A DNA stretch of 37,172 nt, taken from NCBI GenBank assembly GCA_012517825.1, contig JAAYUG010000068.1:1-37172 (forward strand), read 5' to 3'. Position 1 is the stretch's first letter. Every line of letters begins with the position of its first letter. This document shows, in pieces, positions 26,913-33,684 of the stretch. Below the pieces are notes generated by a model. The model saw only the letters and a program-made list of their open reading frames with translations. It had not been told where the DNA came from and made no database searches. This DNA is from Bacteroidales bacterium. GTDB lineage: Bacteria; Bacteroidota; Bacteroidia; Bacteroidales; JAAYUG01. A program made the translations under genes and the position numbers.

Positions 26913-27644
26913 ATGAAATTTTTCGCTTCCGGAAACGGGTTCAGTAAGCAACAGAAAGAATCCCTGAAAGTCTATGCCCTCATTTTCCTGGTTTGTTTTA
27001 TAACCTGGCTGTGTGGTATTTTTTTTCTCCGGAACAAACCGGAGTACCGGATTTTTGGCTTGTCCGGGATTCTGCTTGTTCTTTCAGGATTTGTTCTGGT
27101 TCCGTTACAGAAAGCAGCGGGATTTCCTGATTTACTCGACAGGGAAGTTACGGGCAGGAAACGTTTTGTTGAACCGTTTGTCATCGGTATTATCTTTGCC
27201 ATTGCTGACGTAATTGTATTCAAACTGATTCTTCACCCGGAGCCTTATACATCTCTTCCGCCCTTTCTTCAGCCATTCCCGTATTCCCTCTTGCTCTATT
27301 TTTCGGGGGCTGTTTATTGTGAGGTTCTTTATCGGCTTCTGCCCCTTACATTGATTCTTACCTTGATAAGTTTGTTCACCCGCGGGAAAGGCGCCGGCAG
27401 GTATTTCTGGATTCTTGCTGTTCTAACTTCTCTCTGGGAGCCTCTGGAACAAACAGGGAATGCTTTACCATGGGTGATGGGATACACGTTTCTCAGCGGG
27501 CTTTTTTTTAATTTCCTGCAAGCGGTCTACTACCGGAAGGCAGGTTTTCTTTCCTCACTTTCAGTAAGGCTGGGACATTATTTTCTGTGGCATATTCTGC
27601 TGGGAATATACGTTCAGCAAAGCCTGATGGCCGGGAATACCTGA
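26913..27644 (+). CDS. Multi-pass membrane protein, possibly divergent CPBP/CAAX-protease-like
   Basis: A 243-residue protein with about six hydrophobic segments (roughly 20-38, 48-66, 90-108, 124-142, 143-158, 178-200). The segment YCEVLYRLLPL and a late RLGHYFLWHILLG resemble the E..R and H motifs of CPBP intramembrane proteases, but the usual EExxxR pair is incomplete. I therefore make only a weak family suggestion. It is coupled to the CHAD gene with a one-base gap, so the two may work together; the role is unknown. Confidence 0.7.
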   Translation: MKFFASGNGFSKQQKESLKVYALIFLVCFITWLCGIFFLRNKPEYRIFGLSGILLVLSGFVLVPLQKAAGFPDLLDREVTGRKRFVEPFVIGIIFAIADVIVFKLILHPEPYTSLPPFLQPFPYSLLLYFSGAVYCEVLYRLLPLTLILTLISLFTRGKGAGRYFWILAVLTSLWEPLEQTGNALPWVMGYTFLSGLFFNFLQAVYYRKAGFLSSLSVRLGHYFLWHILLGIYVQQSLMAGNT

Positions 27645-27705
27645 TTATGCTATGATGTAAGGCAGTGAAAATCTTAGAGTAAGCAGAACGGCAGATTTAC
27701 CCACT

Positions 27706-27853
27706 ATTCGTCAATTGAAAAACTCAATTGACGAATCGACTAACAAAATCTAATCATTCCGAAGTTTCAGAATGATAGATTTTCTAAGTCGGGATTACCT
27801 CGATAAGTCAATAGAAACAAGTTGTTTAAATGTTTTTTGTGTTTCTATTGACT
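27706..27853. repeat. Cluster of three consecutive hairpins
   Basis: Hairpin 1 has perfect 13-base arms (27706-27718 with 27724-27736). Hairpin 2 has two 7-base arm segments with one bulged A (27745-27759 with 27770-27783). Hairpin 3 has perfect 14-base arms (27806-27819 with 27840-27853). Together they fill the gap between two convergent genes. The rest of 27645-27862 shows nothing else. Confidence 0.85.
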
Positions 27854-27862
27854 AATCTCGGT

Positions 27863-28291
27863 TTAAAGTACTTTCTGCATATGCCAGTCGCCTGAAAGCA
27901 CCAGTTCCATAGTACGGCCGAAAGGGCCTTCTTCCACAGCGGCCACTATTTCCCACTGTCCGGCAAATGCTTCCTGTCCTTCGAGACGTTCTCCATGATA
28001 CATCACTTCGTGCGATTCCCGCTCTTTGTCAGTAATCACAGATCCATCCTCTCCGATGGCAAAGAAATAGGGAAAGCGTTTCACAAAGCTGATCATGCCG
28101 TCTTCAGCAAAGCCTTCAATGGTTGCCGGTTGTCCGAATATTTTCATGGTTTCCTCATCGGTACAGGTTCCGCTCAGATCGCCGTCGGTATCTTTTATTT
28201 CGATTAAAAACGGCACTTTTTTCGCCCGGAATGATTCCGGAAATGCTTCACCAAAGGTGTATTCACCTTCCCATTTTCCGCTCAGATTCAT
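27863..28291 (-). CDS. Hypothetical small acidic protein
   Basis: A 142-residue cytoplasmic protein, strongly acidic, with no signal peptide. It opens with MNLSGKWEGEYTFGEAFP and contains an internal IKDTDGDLSGTCTDEE stretch. The alternating beta-like pattern and the N-terminal GxW suggest a small beta-barrel (lipocalin- or calycin-like), but I do not recognise the family. It lies 12 bases downstream of the stop of the AT-rich pair, on the same strand. It could be co-transcribed although its GC content looks like that of the chromosome. Confidence 0.7.
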   Translation of the reverse strand: MNLSGKWEGEYTFGEAFPESFRAKKVPFLIEIKDTDGDLSGTCTDEETMKIFGQPATIEGFAEDGMISFVKRFPYFFAIGEDGSVITDKERESHEVMYHGERLEGQEAFAGQWEIVAAVEEGPFGRTMELVLSGDWHMQKVL

Positions 28292-28303
28292 ATTTTTATC
28301 ATG

Positions 28304-28933
28304 CTATTGTTTCGAAAACCAATTTTTGAGAATATTTAAAAACTTTTGAAAAGATTCATCCGTACAATTATTGTAAGAAACGGAGTCAGCAATCTTACTG
28401 AAGATTGAAGAAGACCTTGGAACATTGATCCTTTTAAGTACCTCTTCATAATATTCTTTGGGTCTGGAAGGTTTTGTTTTTCCAGGTGAAAGCCATCCAT
28501 TAATTTCGAGCCACCTATGTAAAGGAAACCCTTGCTCTTTTTCTTTCCATCCGATAGCATGAGCAACGGAATATTTTTTTGCCCACAACCATATTTCAAT
28601 TTCAGGCTCAATAACAATTACAGCACTTTTGTTTTTCCATCCATTTCTAACAAGACGTTTTTCAAGATTGATTTCAGCATCAGTTCTGTTATTGAATTTT
28701 GCTTCTGCTCCGGATCCTTCAAAATCAAAAAGTACAATGGCAAACCTGAAATTCCGAATATAATGTCTTAAAAAATCAGGACTATCATTAAAATTACCAG
28801 AATCTCTCATTGGGTTTTTGATTACCTCAAAAGTAATAGTACTGATAACATTTGTGCGAATGAGACGGTTAATAAAAGTCTCTATAAGAGCCTTCTGGTC
28901 ACTATCCGCAACGAGTACAACAAGATCTTTCAT
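28304..28933 (-). CDS. Small acidic-motif protein coupled to AAA ATPase; possible Toprim-like effector
   Basis: A 209-residue protein. It begins MKDLVVLVADSD, has LFDFEGSGAE at 68-77 (Asp70, Glu72) and IEPEIEIWLW at 108-117 (Glu109, Glu111, Glu113). Beta strands ending in clustered acidic residues resemble a Toprim-like metal site, but this is inference from pattern alone. The arrangement (RecF/SMC-like ATPase followed by a roughly 200-residue partner) resembles RloA/RloB, PARIS AriA/AriB and similar phage-defence pairs. Its ATG overlaps the ATPase stop by four bases (ATGA), so translation is coupled. Base composition is low in GC: sampled 60-base lines gave 20 and 40 percent, against 47 percent in a line of glmM. 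Confidence 0.75.
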   Translation of the reverse strand: MKDLVVLVADSDQKALIETFINRLIRTNVISTITFEVIKNPMRDSGNFNDSPDFLRHYIRNFRFAIVLFDFEGSGAEAKFNNRTDAEINLEKRLVRNGWKNKSAVIVIEPEIEIWLWAKKYSVAHAIGWKEKEQGFPLHRWLEINGWLSPGKTKPSRPKEYYEEVLKRINVPRSSSIFSKIADSVSYNNCTDESFQKFLNILKNWFSKQ

Positions 28934-30186
28934 GATAAAATACCTGCCGCAAATAAAACGGAAAGATTAGGATCACCCTGCCAGTCCTTAAGTTTTGGAT
29001 GTTCAGAACCGTTAATTATGTCAGTAATTCCATTGACTGTTTTAGAAAAACAAAGCAGTTCTGCAGGTTTAACTAGTGAAAGAATTACGGGTGAATGAGA
29101 TGCAAGAAAGACCTGTGCGTTGTATACCGAAGACAGAGACTGGTAAACACACTCAATTGCCAGAGGATGAATCCCGTTTTCAGGTTCTTCAATAAGAAAA
29201 ACACCCTGTATGTCTTTAAGATAGGCAATTATAGTCAGGGCAAGAACTCTGAGAGTGCCATCGGATAATAGCCAGCCGGGAACAGCAATGCCATTTTTGT
29301 ACCTGATTTTAAGATATTTGTGTTTGTCTTCCTCGCGTTCAATAATCAGAATATCATCAATATCAGGTAAAAGGATTTTTAAATGCTCAACCCATTGATT
29401 GTATTTTTCTTTGCTTTTTTTAAGGTTTTCAATAACCCACGGAAGATTGGAACCGTCAGTTCTGAAGAAAGTGCCCAAACCTGGAGGGCTTGGTTTGCGC
29501 ATCAGCTGGCTATTCAGAATTATCATACGGATGCCGTTTTGAAGAAATCCTTTGAGCCAGGTGGCAGCAGGAAACTTGGTTACATCTTCAGGTAAATTTG
29601 CAAGAGCTGATTTTTTATTACCTAACTTAAAGGAAGGCAGCCATCCGCTTTTGCCTGATTCTTCAATATAAAAATTGTCATTCCCTTCAGGATTCTTAGT
29701 TACAACTCTCCGGTAAATCCCTTTGGCATATTTTTTTATAAGTAAGGTTGACGGTGGAGCCGGTTCATAAGGAAACAACGAAGAGTCATTTTTATCATCA
29801 TGATTAATCTGATAACCCTTTTTCAGTAATATTACCCTTTCTTCTTTTATGCAATTTTCTTCTGTTTCTTTATGTTTTCCTATTCTAAGTTCATACCGGA
29901 TTTTGTTAAAATCTGGATTTGAGTTAATGTTTTCAGGAATTTTCGCTTCAATGGCAAATTCAATGTCGTTCCCGTTTCCGGCAAACGTGAGTTCGTCAAA
30001 ACTGGTTCCCCTGGATTTTACAGCTTCATCAATTCCATTGTTAATTATGTTCGATAGAAATTGTATTGCATCGAGAAAAGTACTTTTCCCGGATGCATTT
30101 GCACCAATAAGAACATGAAACCGCTTTAAAGGCAGATTAACATACCTAAGACAGCGGTAGTTCAATATTTGGATAAGCTCAATCAT
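28930..30186 (-). CDS. SMC/RecF-like AAA family ATPase (AAA_21 type)
   Basis: A 418-residue ATPase. Walker A is GANASGKST (28-36), right after the RecF-like opening IQILNYRCLRYVNLPL. An ABC-type signature-like SDGTLRVLAL lies near 307-316, Walker B is VFLIEEPENGIHP (about 325-337), and a switch histidine follows in LASHSPVI. There is a large, non-conserved insert between Walker A and the signature, as in OLD-, RloA- and AriA-type ATPases. No nuclease domain is fused at the C-terminus, so the coupled small protein probably supplies the second activity. A sampled line gave 35 percent GC, suggesting acquisition. A defence role is inference from architecture. Confidence 0.88.
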   Translation of the reverse strand: MIELIQILNYRCLRYVNLPLKRFHVLIGANASGKSTFLDAIQFLSNIINNGIDEAVKSRGTSFDELTFAGNGNDIEFAIEAKIPENINSNPDFNKIRYELRIGKHKETEENCIKEERVILLKKGYQINHDDKNDSSLFPYEPAPPSTLLIKKYAKGIYRRVVTKNPEGNDNFYIEESGKSGWLPSFKLGNKKSALANLPEDVTKFPAATWLKGFLQNGIRMIILNSQLMRKPSPPGLGTFFRTDGSNLPWVIENLKKSKEKYNQWVEHLKILLPDIDDILIIEREEDKHKYLKIRYKNGIAVPGWLLSDGTLRVLALTIIAYLKDIQGVFLIEEPENGIHPLAIECVYQSLSSVYNAQVFLASHSPVILSLVKPAELLCFSKTVNGITDIINGSEHPKLKDWQGDPNLSVLFAAGILS

Positions 30187-30191
30187 TCATG

Positions 30192-30199
30192 CAAAAATA
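30192..30199 (-). promoter_or_regulatory. TAnnTTTG -7 element for the ATPase pair
   Basis: On the minus strand TATTTTTG runs from 30199 to 30192 and ends 5 bases before the ATPase ATG at 30186, again predicting an almost leaderless mRNA. Confidence 0.5.
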
Positions 30200-30207
30200 A
30201 TTTAAAT

Positions 30208-31140
30208 TCATTCTTTTGCGAAGGGTTCAGTTGAAGGAATGAATGCGATATTGACTTCGGGGAACAGGGATTTAAGCCATCGGGCACATTCTTTCATTCC
30301 CTCTTCTTCTGAAGGGATATGCCCGATAACAATGAGTGCTTTCTTTTTGCCCTGCAGGGAAGCGTCCCGCACATATTCTATGGTTTCCCATTCGCGCGAT
30401 TCTCCTATCAGCAGCACTTCTACAGCACTGCGCCGCAGGAAATCCATCTGAAGATCACTACCTACAGCTCCCGGAAGAAATCCTACCCGGGTAATTTTCA
30501 TGGAGGGGTCGCCGACTATCCTGATGCAGGACGCATTCAGCTTTTCAGCGAGCAGTTCCTTAAGTTCCTGTAAGGTGGAAGGAGGGATGACAAAAATTCC
30601 CTCTGCACCTTTTTTCCTGTAGCTTTCCCAGCCCAGGGCACGGGTCATGCCTTCCAGAATTCCGTCTGGTTTTCGCATATGCCAGTGATCATGAAACCGC
30701 CAGATGATCAGATTATGGTCATTGATATACCGGATTTTATCCAGATAAACCGGATCATTGTTTTTTTCAAATTCCGAAGTTTCATCCAGGTGGTTATAAA
30801 AAACAGGTTCATGAACAATAATAAAGTTCCTGCCGGATGCTACTGCTTTTTGCAAAACAGTCATGGTGGGAAACATGGTTATTACAACACCGGTAACCAC
30901 ATTGTCGGGGTTGCCTGTTTTAAATACGTCAACAGTAGGTTCCTGCCACGGAACGCCGATTTTTTGTTTGATTGTTTCAACCATTTGCCGGGCTGTTATT
31001 CCGGATGACTGGGCAAAGAGCGGAAAGGTAACAGCAAGAAACAAGAGGGTGGAATAAGTTATTCTTGCTCCTGATCCGAATGTTTCTCTGAGCAAATGAT
31101 TCCCCTGCAGGATTTGCAAAAGCGGCAATCCGGTTTTCAT
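30208..31140 (-). CDS. Nif3-like dinuclear metal-centre protein with signal peptide
   Basis: A 310-residue Nif3/DUF34 family protein. Family features are HEPVFYNH (about 105-112), HDHWHM, and VIGHIPSEEEGM near the C-terminus; these His and Glu residues are the usual dinuclear metal ligands. Unusually, residues 28-44 form a hydrophobic segment ending FPLFAQSSG, which looks like a signal peptide with a long n-region. The ORF extends further upstream to 31305 through repeat DNA; ATG 31140 is preferred because it follows a -7-like CATCTTTG (31169-31162) by 21 bases. The biochemical role of Nif3 proteins is unsettled. It lies downstream of the thioredoxin genes but is separated from them by the repeat. 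Confidence 0.82.
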   Translation of the reverse strand: MKTGLPLLQILQGNHLLRETFGSGARITYSTLLFLAVTFPLFAQSSGITARQMVETIKQKIGVPWQEPTVDVFKTGNPDNVVTGVVITMFPTMTVLQKAVASGRNFIIVHEPVFYNHLDETSEFEKNNDPVYLDKIRYINDHNLIIWRFHDHWHMRKPDGILEGMTRALGWESYRKKGAEGIFVIPPSTLQELKELLAEKLNASCIRIVGDPSMKITRVGFLPGAVGSDLQMDFLRRSAVEVLLIGESREWETIEYVRDASLQGKKKALIVIGHIPSEEEGMKECARWLKSLFPEVNIAFIPSTEPFAKE

Positions 31141-31224
31141 ACAGACATTTCTTTTGAAGAACAAAGATGGTGATTTTCTGCAAAAGCACGAATGCCTGCC
31201 ATGGCAAAACAATGAAAGGGAAAA

Positions 31225-31299
31225 CATCCGGGCAAACCCCGCTGGAACGAAGTGGAAGCGGCCCTTGCGACACATTGCGCAGTTTTTATGCGCAATGTG
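31225..31299. repeat. Structured dispersed repeat, copy B
   Basis: This repeat matches 15226-15300 in the same orientation with roughly 80 percent identity. Its end forms a hairpin with ATTGCGCA and TGCGCAAT arms around a T-rich loop; copy A keeps the pairing with a G-U. It lies between the Nif3-like and thioredoxin genes. Confidence 0.8.
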
Positions 31300-31342
31300 A
31301 ATCAAAAAGAGAAAAGAACACGAGTCCCGTTCCCTGAATTAT

Positions 31343-31759
31343 CTATGCTTCCCGGATCTTCTTCAGCAGAAAATCCCTGGATTTCACCCCGACAAACCGT
31401 TCAACCTCCTTGCCGTTTTTGAAAAGAATCATGGTAGGAATGCCACGGATTTTATAAGCAGAAGCAGCTTCGCGGTTTTTATCTACGTCGAGTTTGCCTA
31501 TAATGGCAGTACCGTCGAGTTCATCAGCCAGTTCGTTCAGTACCGGCGCCATCGCCCGGCAGGGAGCACACCATGCAGCCCAGAAGTCGACAAGTACCTT
31601 GCCGTTTTTGATCTGATGCTTGAAATTCCGGTCATCAAGGATTCGGATTTTTTCATTTGAAGGCACCAGCGGCATATTTTTCATCCTCCGGAGGGATAAG
31701 AGGATGTAGAAAACCAGCAAAACAAAAAATACAATAAGAAAAATCAGCGTTTTACTCAT
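31343..31759 (-). CDS. Membrane-anchored thioredoxin
   Basis: A 138-residue protein. One N-terminal membrane helix (residues 5-22) is followed by a short linker and a complete thioredoxin domain with the active site WCAPC (Trp63, Cys64, Cys67) and the cis-proline GIPT. WCAPC differs from the classic WCGPC by one residue. The basic residues after the helix (RRMK) predict that the thioredoxin domain faces the cytoplasm, so it could take electrons from the TrxB encoded just upstream (20-base gap). It is the last gene of the redox operon. Confidence 0.92.
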   Translation of the reverse strand: MSKTLIFLIVFFVLLVFYILLSLRRMKNMPLVPSNEKIRILDDRNFKHQIKNGKVLVDFWAAWCAPCRAMAPVLNELADELDGTAIIGKLDVDKNREAASAYKIRGIPTMILFKNGKEVERFVGVKSRDFLLKKIREA

Positions 31760-31779
31760 GGTTAAAATTTTCAGTTTTT

Positions 31780-32733
31780 TTATGCTTCAGCAAGTTCCAG
31801 CTGACGGAGGTTGTGCACATATTGTGCCGCTGCAAGGGCTGCTACCGTACCGTCGCCTACGGCAGTGGTAACCTGACGGAACCGCTTGACCACAGCATCT
31901 CCTGCTGCAAAAACACCCTTGATACCGGTTTCCATATCAGCATTTACGATAATCTCTCCGCGCTCATTCAAAATCTGCTGGTTGCGCAGGAACTCTGTAT
32001 TCGGAACATATCCGATAAAAATGAATACTCCGTCGATCGGCATGTTATAGAGTTCCCCGGTTTTGAGGTTTTTTATATCGACCGATTGCAGGTTTTCGTT
32101 TCCATGAAATGCTGCGATGGTAGAACTGAGGATGAAGCGGATGGACGGATTGCTTCTGGCTTCTTCTATAGCATATTCAAAAGCCTGAAAGTGATCAAAC
32201 TGATGAACAACTGTTACCCTGGAAGCATATTTTGTTAGCGATACAGCTTCTTCGAGGGCAGAATTTCCTCCGCCGACTACAATGATTTCTTTCCCGGTAA
32301 AGAAATCCCCGTCACAGGTGGCACAATATGAAATGCCTTTCCCTCTGAAAGTTTCTTCACCCGGTACACCAAGCTGGCGGGGACGGCCTCCCGGTGCAAG
32401 TATAACAGCTGATGCTTTGTACTCACGGCCGTCAGAAAGCCGTACAGATTTTACCGCGCCTTCCAGCTGCAAATCGCTCACGGAAGAATTGCCGATAATT
32501 TCGCAACCAAAGGATCGGGCTTGTTTCTTCATTATTCCCGACAGCTGATATCCGCTGGTTTTCTCCACTCCCGGATAATTGGCGATCTCATGGGTCAGCA
32601 CCATCTGGCCGCCGACGGTTCCCTCATTTATAATCAATGTCCTGATGCGGGCACGGGAGAGATAAATGCCTGCCGTTAATCCGGCAGGCCCTGCTCCCAG
32701 AACGATCACATCATAGTTTGTATCAGCTTTCAT
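31780..32733 (-). CDS. trxB: Thioredoxin-disulfide reductase-like flavoprotein without the NADPH arginine motif
   Basis: A 317-residue low-molecular-weight thioredoxin reductase. The FAD motif is GAGPAGLTAGIYL (13-25), the redox-active CATC is at 137-140, the NAD(P) glycine motif is VVGGGNSALEEA (152-163), and the C-terminal FAD motif is AAGDAVVKRFRQ. In E. coli TrxB the NADPH 2'-phosphate is held by HRRxxxR; the aligned segment here is HQFDHFQ (177-183), with all three arginines replaced. That points to NADH or another electron donor. The gene sits between a thioredoxin and a thioredoxin-like gene with 16-20 base gaps, so operon membership is clear. Confidence 0.92.
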   Translation of the reverse strand: MKADTNYDVIVLGAGPAGLTAGIYLSRARIRTLIINEGTVGGQMVLTHEIANYPGVEKTSGYQLSGIMKKQARSFGCEIIGNSSVSDLQLEGAVKSVRLSDGREYKASAVILAPGGRPRQLGVPGEETFRGKGISYCATCDGDFFTGKEIIVVGGGNSALEEAVSLTKYASRVTVVHQFDHFQAFEYAIEEARSNPSIRFILSSTIAAFHGNENLQSVDIKNLKTGELYNMPIDGVFIFIGYVPNTEFLRNQQILNERGEIIVNADMETGIKGVFAAGDAVVKRFRQVTTAVGDGTVAALAAAQYVHNLRQLELAEA

Positions 32734-32749
32734 CGTACGTTAACCTTTT

Positions 32750-33106
32750 TTATGCATTTACCGGTACTCCGAATTCCTGGTTCAGAATGGCCTTTACCTG
32801 GTCCATGGTCTGAATGCTCGATGTAGCCTTTACGATTTTTCCGTTTTTGTAGTAAACCGTGAAAGGTAAACCCATAAATCCGCGGCATTCGGGAGCATTT
32901 CGTATTACGTATGCATCGGGATTGTCAAATTCCATATCAAAGAACTTGACATGCGGATATTGGGGTTCCAGTTCTTCCATGATTTCGTAAACGGGAATGC
33001 ACATGGGGCCCATCCGCCCGCAGCAGATCATTACGTTTTCATTTTCGCTGATTACTTTCTGATGCTCAGCAGCACTTTCGATGTGATTTAAATTGGTGTA
33101 CAACAT
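32750..33106 (-). CDS. Atypical thioredoxin-like protein (CGRMGPMC motif)
   Basis: A 118-residue thioredoxin-fold protein. In place of WCxPC it has CCGRMGPMC (Cys28, Cys29, Cys36). A third cysteine, in ECRGFMGLP, lies next to the cis-proline loop. The final strand pattern (TVYYKNGKIVKA) is typical of thioredoxins. The normal first active-site cysteine is displaced, so the redox chemistry must differ (C-x6-C or Cys36 with the ECRG cysteine). I believe similar proteins sit beside trxB in other Bacteroidales, from memory. A function as substrate or modified partner of the neighbouring reductase is inferred from context. Confidence 0.85.
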   Translation of the reverse strand: MLYTNLNHIESAAEHQKVISENENVMICCGRMGPMCIPVYEIMEELEPQYPHVKFFDMEFDNPDAYVIRNAPECRGFMGLPFTVYYKNGKIVKATSSIQTMDQVKAILNQEFGVPVNA

Positions 33107-33123
33107 ATTGATAAAAATTTAAG

Positions 33124-33540
33124 TTATTCGGTAACCTGTATTTCATAGGTAAGTTCCATGGCCTTCCGGTAGGCGGCTGAAACTCCGCAGTACCTGTCCT
33201 GCGACAGGTCGACAGCTTTCTTCAGTTTCTCCATGTCGAGGTTCTTCCCATGGAATTTATAGATAATGTGCATTTTGGTGTAATGTTTCGGGTGCTCTTC
33301 TGTACTCTCGGCAACTACTTCAATGGAAAACTTTTCGGGTTCCGAGCGCATTTTTTTCAGTATGGAAACTACATCCATTCCGGTACAACCTGCCAATGAA
33401 GTGAGCATAAGCTCCTTGGGCCGAGGACCGGAATCTTCCCCACCTACATCCTCAGAAGCATCCATAATCACATGGTGCCCGCTTACAAGGGCATCGAATT
33501 TCATATTTCCCAGCCAGGAAGTTTCTTGTTTTACTTGCAT
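33124..33540 (-). CDS. OsmC/Ohr-family peroxide-related protein
   Basis: A 138-residue OsmC-like protein. The two family cysteines are present: Cys in SLAGCTGMDVVSIL and Cys in DRYCGVSAAY. The former helix opens with the usual glycine-rich PRPKELMLTSLAGC block. Family members reduce organic hydroperoxides or persulfides with a thiol donor. Being first in an operon with two thioredoxin-fold proteins and a TrxB fits reduction by that system. It lacks the fused C-terminal extension seen in some OsmC proteins. Confidence 0.9.
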   Translation of the reverse strand: MQVKQETSWLGNMKFDALVSGHHVIMDASEDVGGEDSGPRPKELMLTSLAGCTGMDVVSILKKMRSEPEKFSIEVVAESTEEHPKHYTKMHIIYKFHGKNLDMEKLKKAVDLSQDRYCGVSAAYRKAMELTYEIQVTE

Positions 33541-33561
33541 ATTCGTATAAATTTAAGGTTA

Positions 33562-33569
33562 CAAAAGTA
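33562..33569 (-). promoter_or_regulatory. TAnnTTTG -7 element for the OsmC/thioredoxin operon
   Basis: On the minus strand TACTTTTG runs from 33569 to 33562, 21 bases before the OsmC ATG. Confidence 0.7.
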
Positions 33570-33580
33570 GGCCGTTTCAG

Positions 33581-33616
33581 CGGTTTATCCGCGAATTATT
33601 GGTTTGCGGAATACCG
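33581..33616. promoter_or_regulatory. Imperfect inverted repeat between divergent promoters (possible operator)
   Basis: CGGTTTATCCGC (33581-33592) and GCGGAATACCG (33606-33616) are inverted copies apart from a shifted T/A. The first arm covers about -26 to -37 of the OsmC promoter. Confidence 0.5.
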
Positions 33617-33624
33617 TCTTTCAA

Positions 33625-33638
33625 TTGATATTAAACAA
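33625..33638. promoter_or_regulatory. FNR/CRP-like half-palindrome upstream of the regulator gene
   Basis: TTGATATTAAACAA differs by one base from the TTGAT-N4-ATCAA FNR consensus. Its centre lies about 41 bases before the transcription start predicted from the -7 element at 33659, the class II activator position. Confidence 0.45.
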
Positions 33639-33658
33639 TTATTTTATTGATTTAGTTC

Positions 33659-33666
33659 TACCTTTG
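33659..33666 (+). promoter_or_regulatory. TAnnTTTG -7 element for the Crp/Fnr regulator gene
   Basis: TACCTTTG, 18 bases before the ATG at 33685. No good -33 TTTG is present, which would fit an activator-dependent promoter. Confidence 0.7.
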
Positions 33667-33684
33667 TCCTGAAAAAGATTCCTG

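Noticed and set aside
31141-31305. N-terminal extension of the Nif3-like gene up to 31305
   Set aside because: It runs through repeat copy B, is cysteine-rich and non-conserved in appearance, and lies upstream of a plausible promoter. ATG 31140 is the better start.
33625-33638. A firm FNR-binding site call
   Set aside because: It has one half-site mismatch, and the regulator's recognition helix has Lys instead of Arg. It is kept only as a candidate operator.
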